Shown here: positions 4,888 to 6,347 of the stretch, one piece after another
How positions within the stretch are numbered: the stretch's first letter is position 1
How the letters are laid out: each line of letters starts with the position of its first letter
NCBI GenBank assembly: GCA_032111745.1
Contig: JAULUH010000493.1
Location: 1-6,347 of the forward strand
Reading direction: 5' to 3'
Length of the DNA stretch: 6,347 bases
From: JAULUH01 sp032111745
GTDB lineage: Bacteria > Chloroflexota > Anaerolineae > JAAEKA01
Position numbers and translations under genes: made by a program
The notes under the pieces: model-generated
What the model was told of the DNA's origin: nothing
Database searches by the model: none
What the model saw: only the letters and a program-made list of their open reading frames with translations

Positions 4888-6347
4888 TCAGCGGCCGTCC
4901 TCGGCCGCGGCGTTCTGGATCTTCTGGGCCTGGTAGAGTTGGGCTACCTCTCGGGACAGGAAGGACTCGTCGGGGCGGGCCTGCCAGATGTAGATGGCAT
5001 CGCTGCCGGCGATCTTGTCATGCCAGCCGTCGCGACGGTTGTCGATCAGGACCCAGAGGAAGCCCAGGCCGAGGGGGAGGGCGGAGACGAAATAGCCGAA
5101 GAGGCGGCGCAGGGCCTGCCAGAAGTTGAGCGGCTTGCCATCCCGGTGGAGCACGCGCACCCCCATGATGGCGTGGCCGACGGTCTCGCCAGTGAGCGTC
5201 CAGGCGAGGAGCCAATAGCCGGCGGCGACCACAAAGCCCGCCAAACCAGCCACGATGGCCCGGATGGTTTCCATAGTATCGGCGCCGACGAGGGCATTGA
5301 AGAAGCGGTCGATGAAGAAGATTTCGGTGAGGGCGGTGTAGAACATGCCGGCGACGGCCAGGATGGCCACCACCAGGAAGATGTCGACGGCGAAGGCCGC
5401 GGCCCGGCTGACGAAGCCGGCGAACTGGCCGCCGAGGAAGGGGCGGTCGCCCAGCAGGCTCTTGTCGAAGGGCTGCCCGCGCAGGGCCACCGTGTACTCG
5501 GGCGAGGCGTGGGTGGGGTAGGCGGGGCGGCGGAGGAGGCGGCGAATGCGGTGCTCCACGGCCAGGTCCAGGGTGACGACATGCTCGCGCAATTCGTCGA
5601 GGAAGGAGCGGGTCAGGTTCTGGCTCTGGGCCTGCACCACCTCTCGGACCATCTGCTTGACGACGGGGCCCTCGTTGATGACCTCCAGGGTCTGGTCGGC
5701 CAGCCGCTGCACGCTGGCCTGGGTGAGGAGCACGCTGCGCTGCTCGCGGGCGCGGCCGATGGCCGCCCACTGGTCGACCTTGGCCTCGCCGGCGCCGGCC
5801 AGGCGGTCGACGCGGCGGCGAATGGGTGCCATGGGCCAGCTGTGGTAGACGGGAGCGGCCACCTTGTCGGTGAAGGTGCTGGCTGTGCGCCGGATCCAGC
5901 CTCCCGAGTCCTTGGCGCCCTCGGCGGCGCTCAAGGCCAGGCCGATGGCGGCGTAGCGGGCGCGGCTGTCCTGGAGGGGGCCATAGATCGCTTCCCACTG
6001 GGACTCGGGCAGGAGAACAGGGCGCTCCTGGTCGAGCTCCAGCCGGGCCTCCTCCAGGGTGGGTGCGCCGCTCTCCTGCCAGCCCGCCACCATGCCGCGG
6101 AGGATGCTGGTGCCGCCGATGACGTAGTCGACGGGCGTGGGACGGGGGCCCGGGCCTGAGGACGCCGGGGGCTGGCCTGGACTTGCGGCCGGCGGCTCAT
6201 ACACGCCTGCGCCAGGCGCCTGGTACACCCCTGGTGCGGGCGTCTCGTATGCCCCGGCCCCATATGCCGGCGGCTCATACACGCCAGGCGCGGCCGGCTC
6301 GTACACGCCCGCGGTGGGTGCGGGCGTCTCGTATGCCCCGGCCCCAT
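4888..6347 (-). CDS. RDD-family membrane protein with Tyr/Pro-rich repetitive N-terminus, 5' end cut by window edge
   Basis: The frame stays open from the right edge to TGA at 4888-4890, giving 485 visible residues; the true start is outside. The GTG at 6306 could serve as an internal start but cuts through the repeats. Residues 1-75 (from the first full codon) are low-complexity repeats of GVYEPPA, GAGAYETPAP and GVYQAPG. Residues about 75-270 are a mainly helical soluble region, with MVREVVQAQSQNLTRSFLDELREHV near 232-256, like the segment before the membrane domain in other actinobacterial and chloroflexotal RDD proteins. The RDD domain covers about 309-453: FVSRAAAFAVDIFL (R314, D321) opens the first membrane helix (318-338), the second is at 363-384, then GETVGHAIMGVRVLHRDGKPL (386-406), a third at about 415-433 and DNRRDGWHDKIAG (435-447). 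About 30 polar residues end the protein. RDD proteins are poorly understood; some are proposed ion antiporters. The repetitive tail may be a disordered cytoplasmic arm for protein contacts. Confidence 0.9.
   Translation of the reverse strand, partial: GAGAYETPAPTAGVYEPAAPGVYEPPAYGAGAYETPAPGVYQAPGAGVYEPPAASPGQPPASSGPGPRPTPVDYVIGGTSILRGMVAGWQESGAPTLEEARLELDQERPVLLPESQWEAIYGPLQDSRARYAAIGLALSAAEGAKDSGGWIRRTASTFTDKVAAPVYHSWPMAPIRRRVDRLAGAGEAKVDQWAAIGRAREQRSVLLTQASVQRLADQTLEVINEGPVVKQMVREVVQAQSQNLTRSFLDELREHVVTLDLAVEHRIRRLLRRPAYPTHASPEYTVALRGQPFDKSLLGDRPFLGGQFAGFVSRAAAFAVDIFLVVAILAVAGMFYTALTEIFFIDRFFNALVGADTMETIRAIVAGLAGFVVAAGYWLLAWTLTGETVGHAIMGVRVLHRDGKPLNFWQALRRLFGYFVSALPLGLGFLWVLIDNRRDGWHDKIAGSDAIYIWQARPDESFLSREVAQLYQAQKIQNAAAEDGR
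6188..6347 (-). repeat. Direct DNA repeats encoding the Tyr/Pro-rich tail of the RDD protein
   Basis: A 31-base block is present twice without mismatch, at 6233-6263 and 6317-6347, 84 bases (28 codons) apart; the second copy runs to the window edge, so more copies may follow outside. A second, 20-base block is repeated at 6188-6207 and 6266-6285. The spacing keeps the reading frame, so the protein repeats GAGAYETPAP and GVYEPPA. Identity at the third codon positions points to recent duplication or ongoing recombination rather than old protein-level selection alone. Confidence 0.85.

Noticed and set aside
4657..6159. Plus-strand open frame of 500 codons
   Set aside because: It is antisense to the RDD gene. 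The product is a Gly/Asp/Glu/Ala-rich composition artefact with no domain, whereas the opposite frame has the RDD signature.
6188..6347. CRISPR-like repeat array
   Set aside because: The repeats are in frame within a coding sequence, of unequal type, with coding spacers of the same composition; no cas genes are present.

Overview
This 6.3 kb, GC-rich window carries five protein-coding genes, all on the minus strand. From right to left, in transcription order, they are: an RDD-family membrane protein (cut by the right edge), a large MalT-type LuxR regulator, a small conserved protein of unknown function, a YqhA/UPF0114-family membrane protein, and a LURP-one-related (LOR, YxjI-like) protein (cut by the left edge). 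I see no rRNA, tRNA, CRISPR array, insertion sequence or integrase. The gene mix (MalT-like STAND regulator, LOR protein, UPF0114 protein, Tyr/Pro-rich RDD protein and the small 'YRIELQG...W' protein), together with high GC and good Shine-Dalgarno sites, best fits a chromosomal region of a Chloroflexota bacterium (Anaerolineae/Caldilineae-like). A high-GC actinobacterium is less likely. This assignment is inferred from remembered family distribution, not from a search.

Layout: 1-573 LOR protein, nearly complete; 574-715 spacer with a bulged inverted repeat; 716-1288 four-helix YqhA-like membrane protein with a His-rich tail; 1289-1418 spacer with a GC-rich hairpin; 1419-1688 the 89-residue small protein; 1689-1900 the most structured non-coding stretch, with nested inverted repeats at 1744-1795 and an A/G homopolymer block at 1816-1842; 1901-4651 the 916-residue MalT-like regulator, starting at GTG; 4652-4887 its leader, with an extended -10 promoter and, further upstream, a short perfect hairpin; 4888-6347 the RDD protein, whose N-terminal part is a repetitive Tyr-Glu-Pro/Gly-Ala-rich segment encoded by DNA repeats.

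The gaps (130-236 bases) are wide for a tight operon, and several contain structure that could separate transcription units. The genes look like co-oriented neighbours rather than one pathway. The regulator has no obvious metabolic target next to it; the small protein and the YqhA protein downstream are its nearest candidates. I do not see a clear undescribed multi-gene system. The items most worth a second look are the palindromic cluster and homopolymer block between the regulator and the small protein, the small protein itself, and the repeat-encoded tail of the RDD protein.
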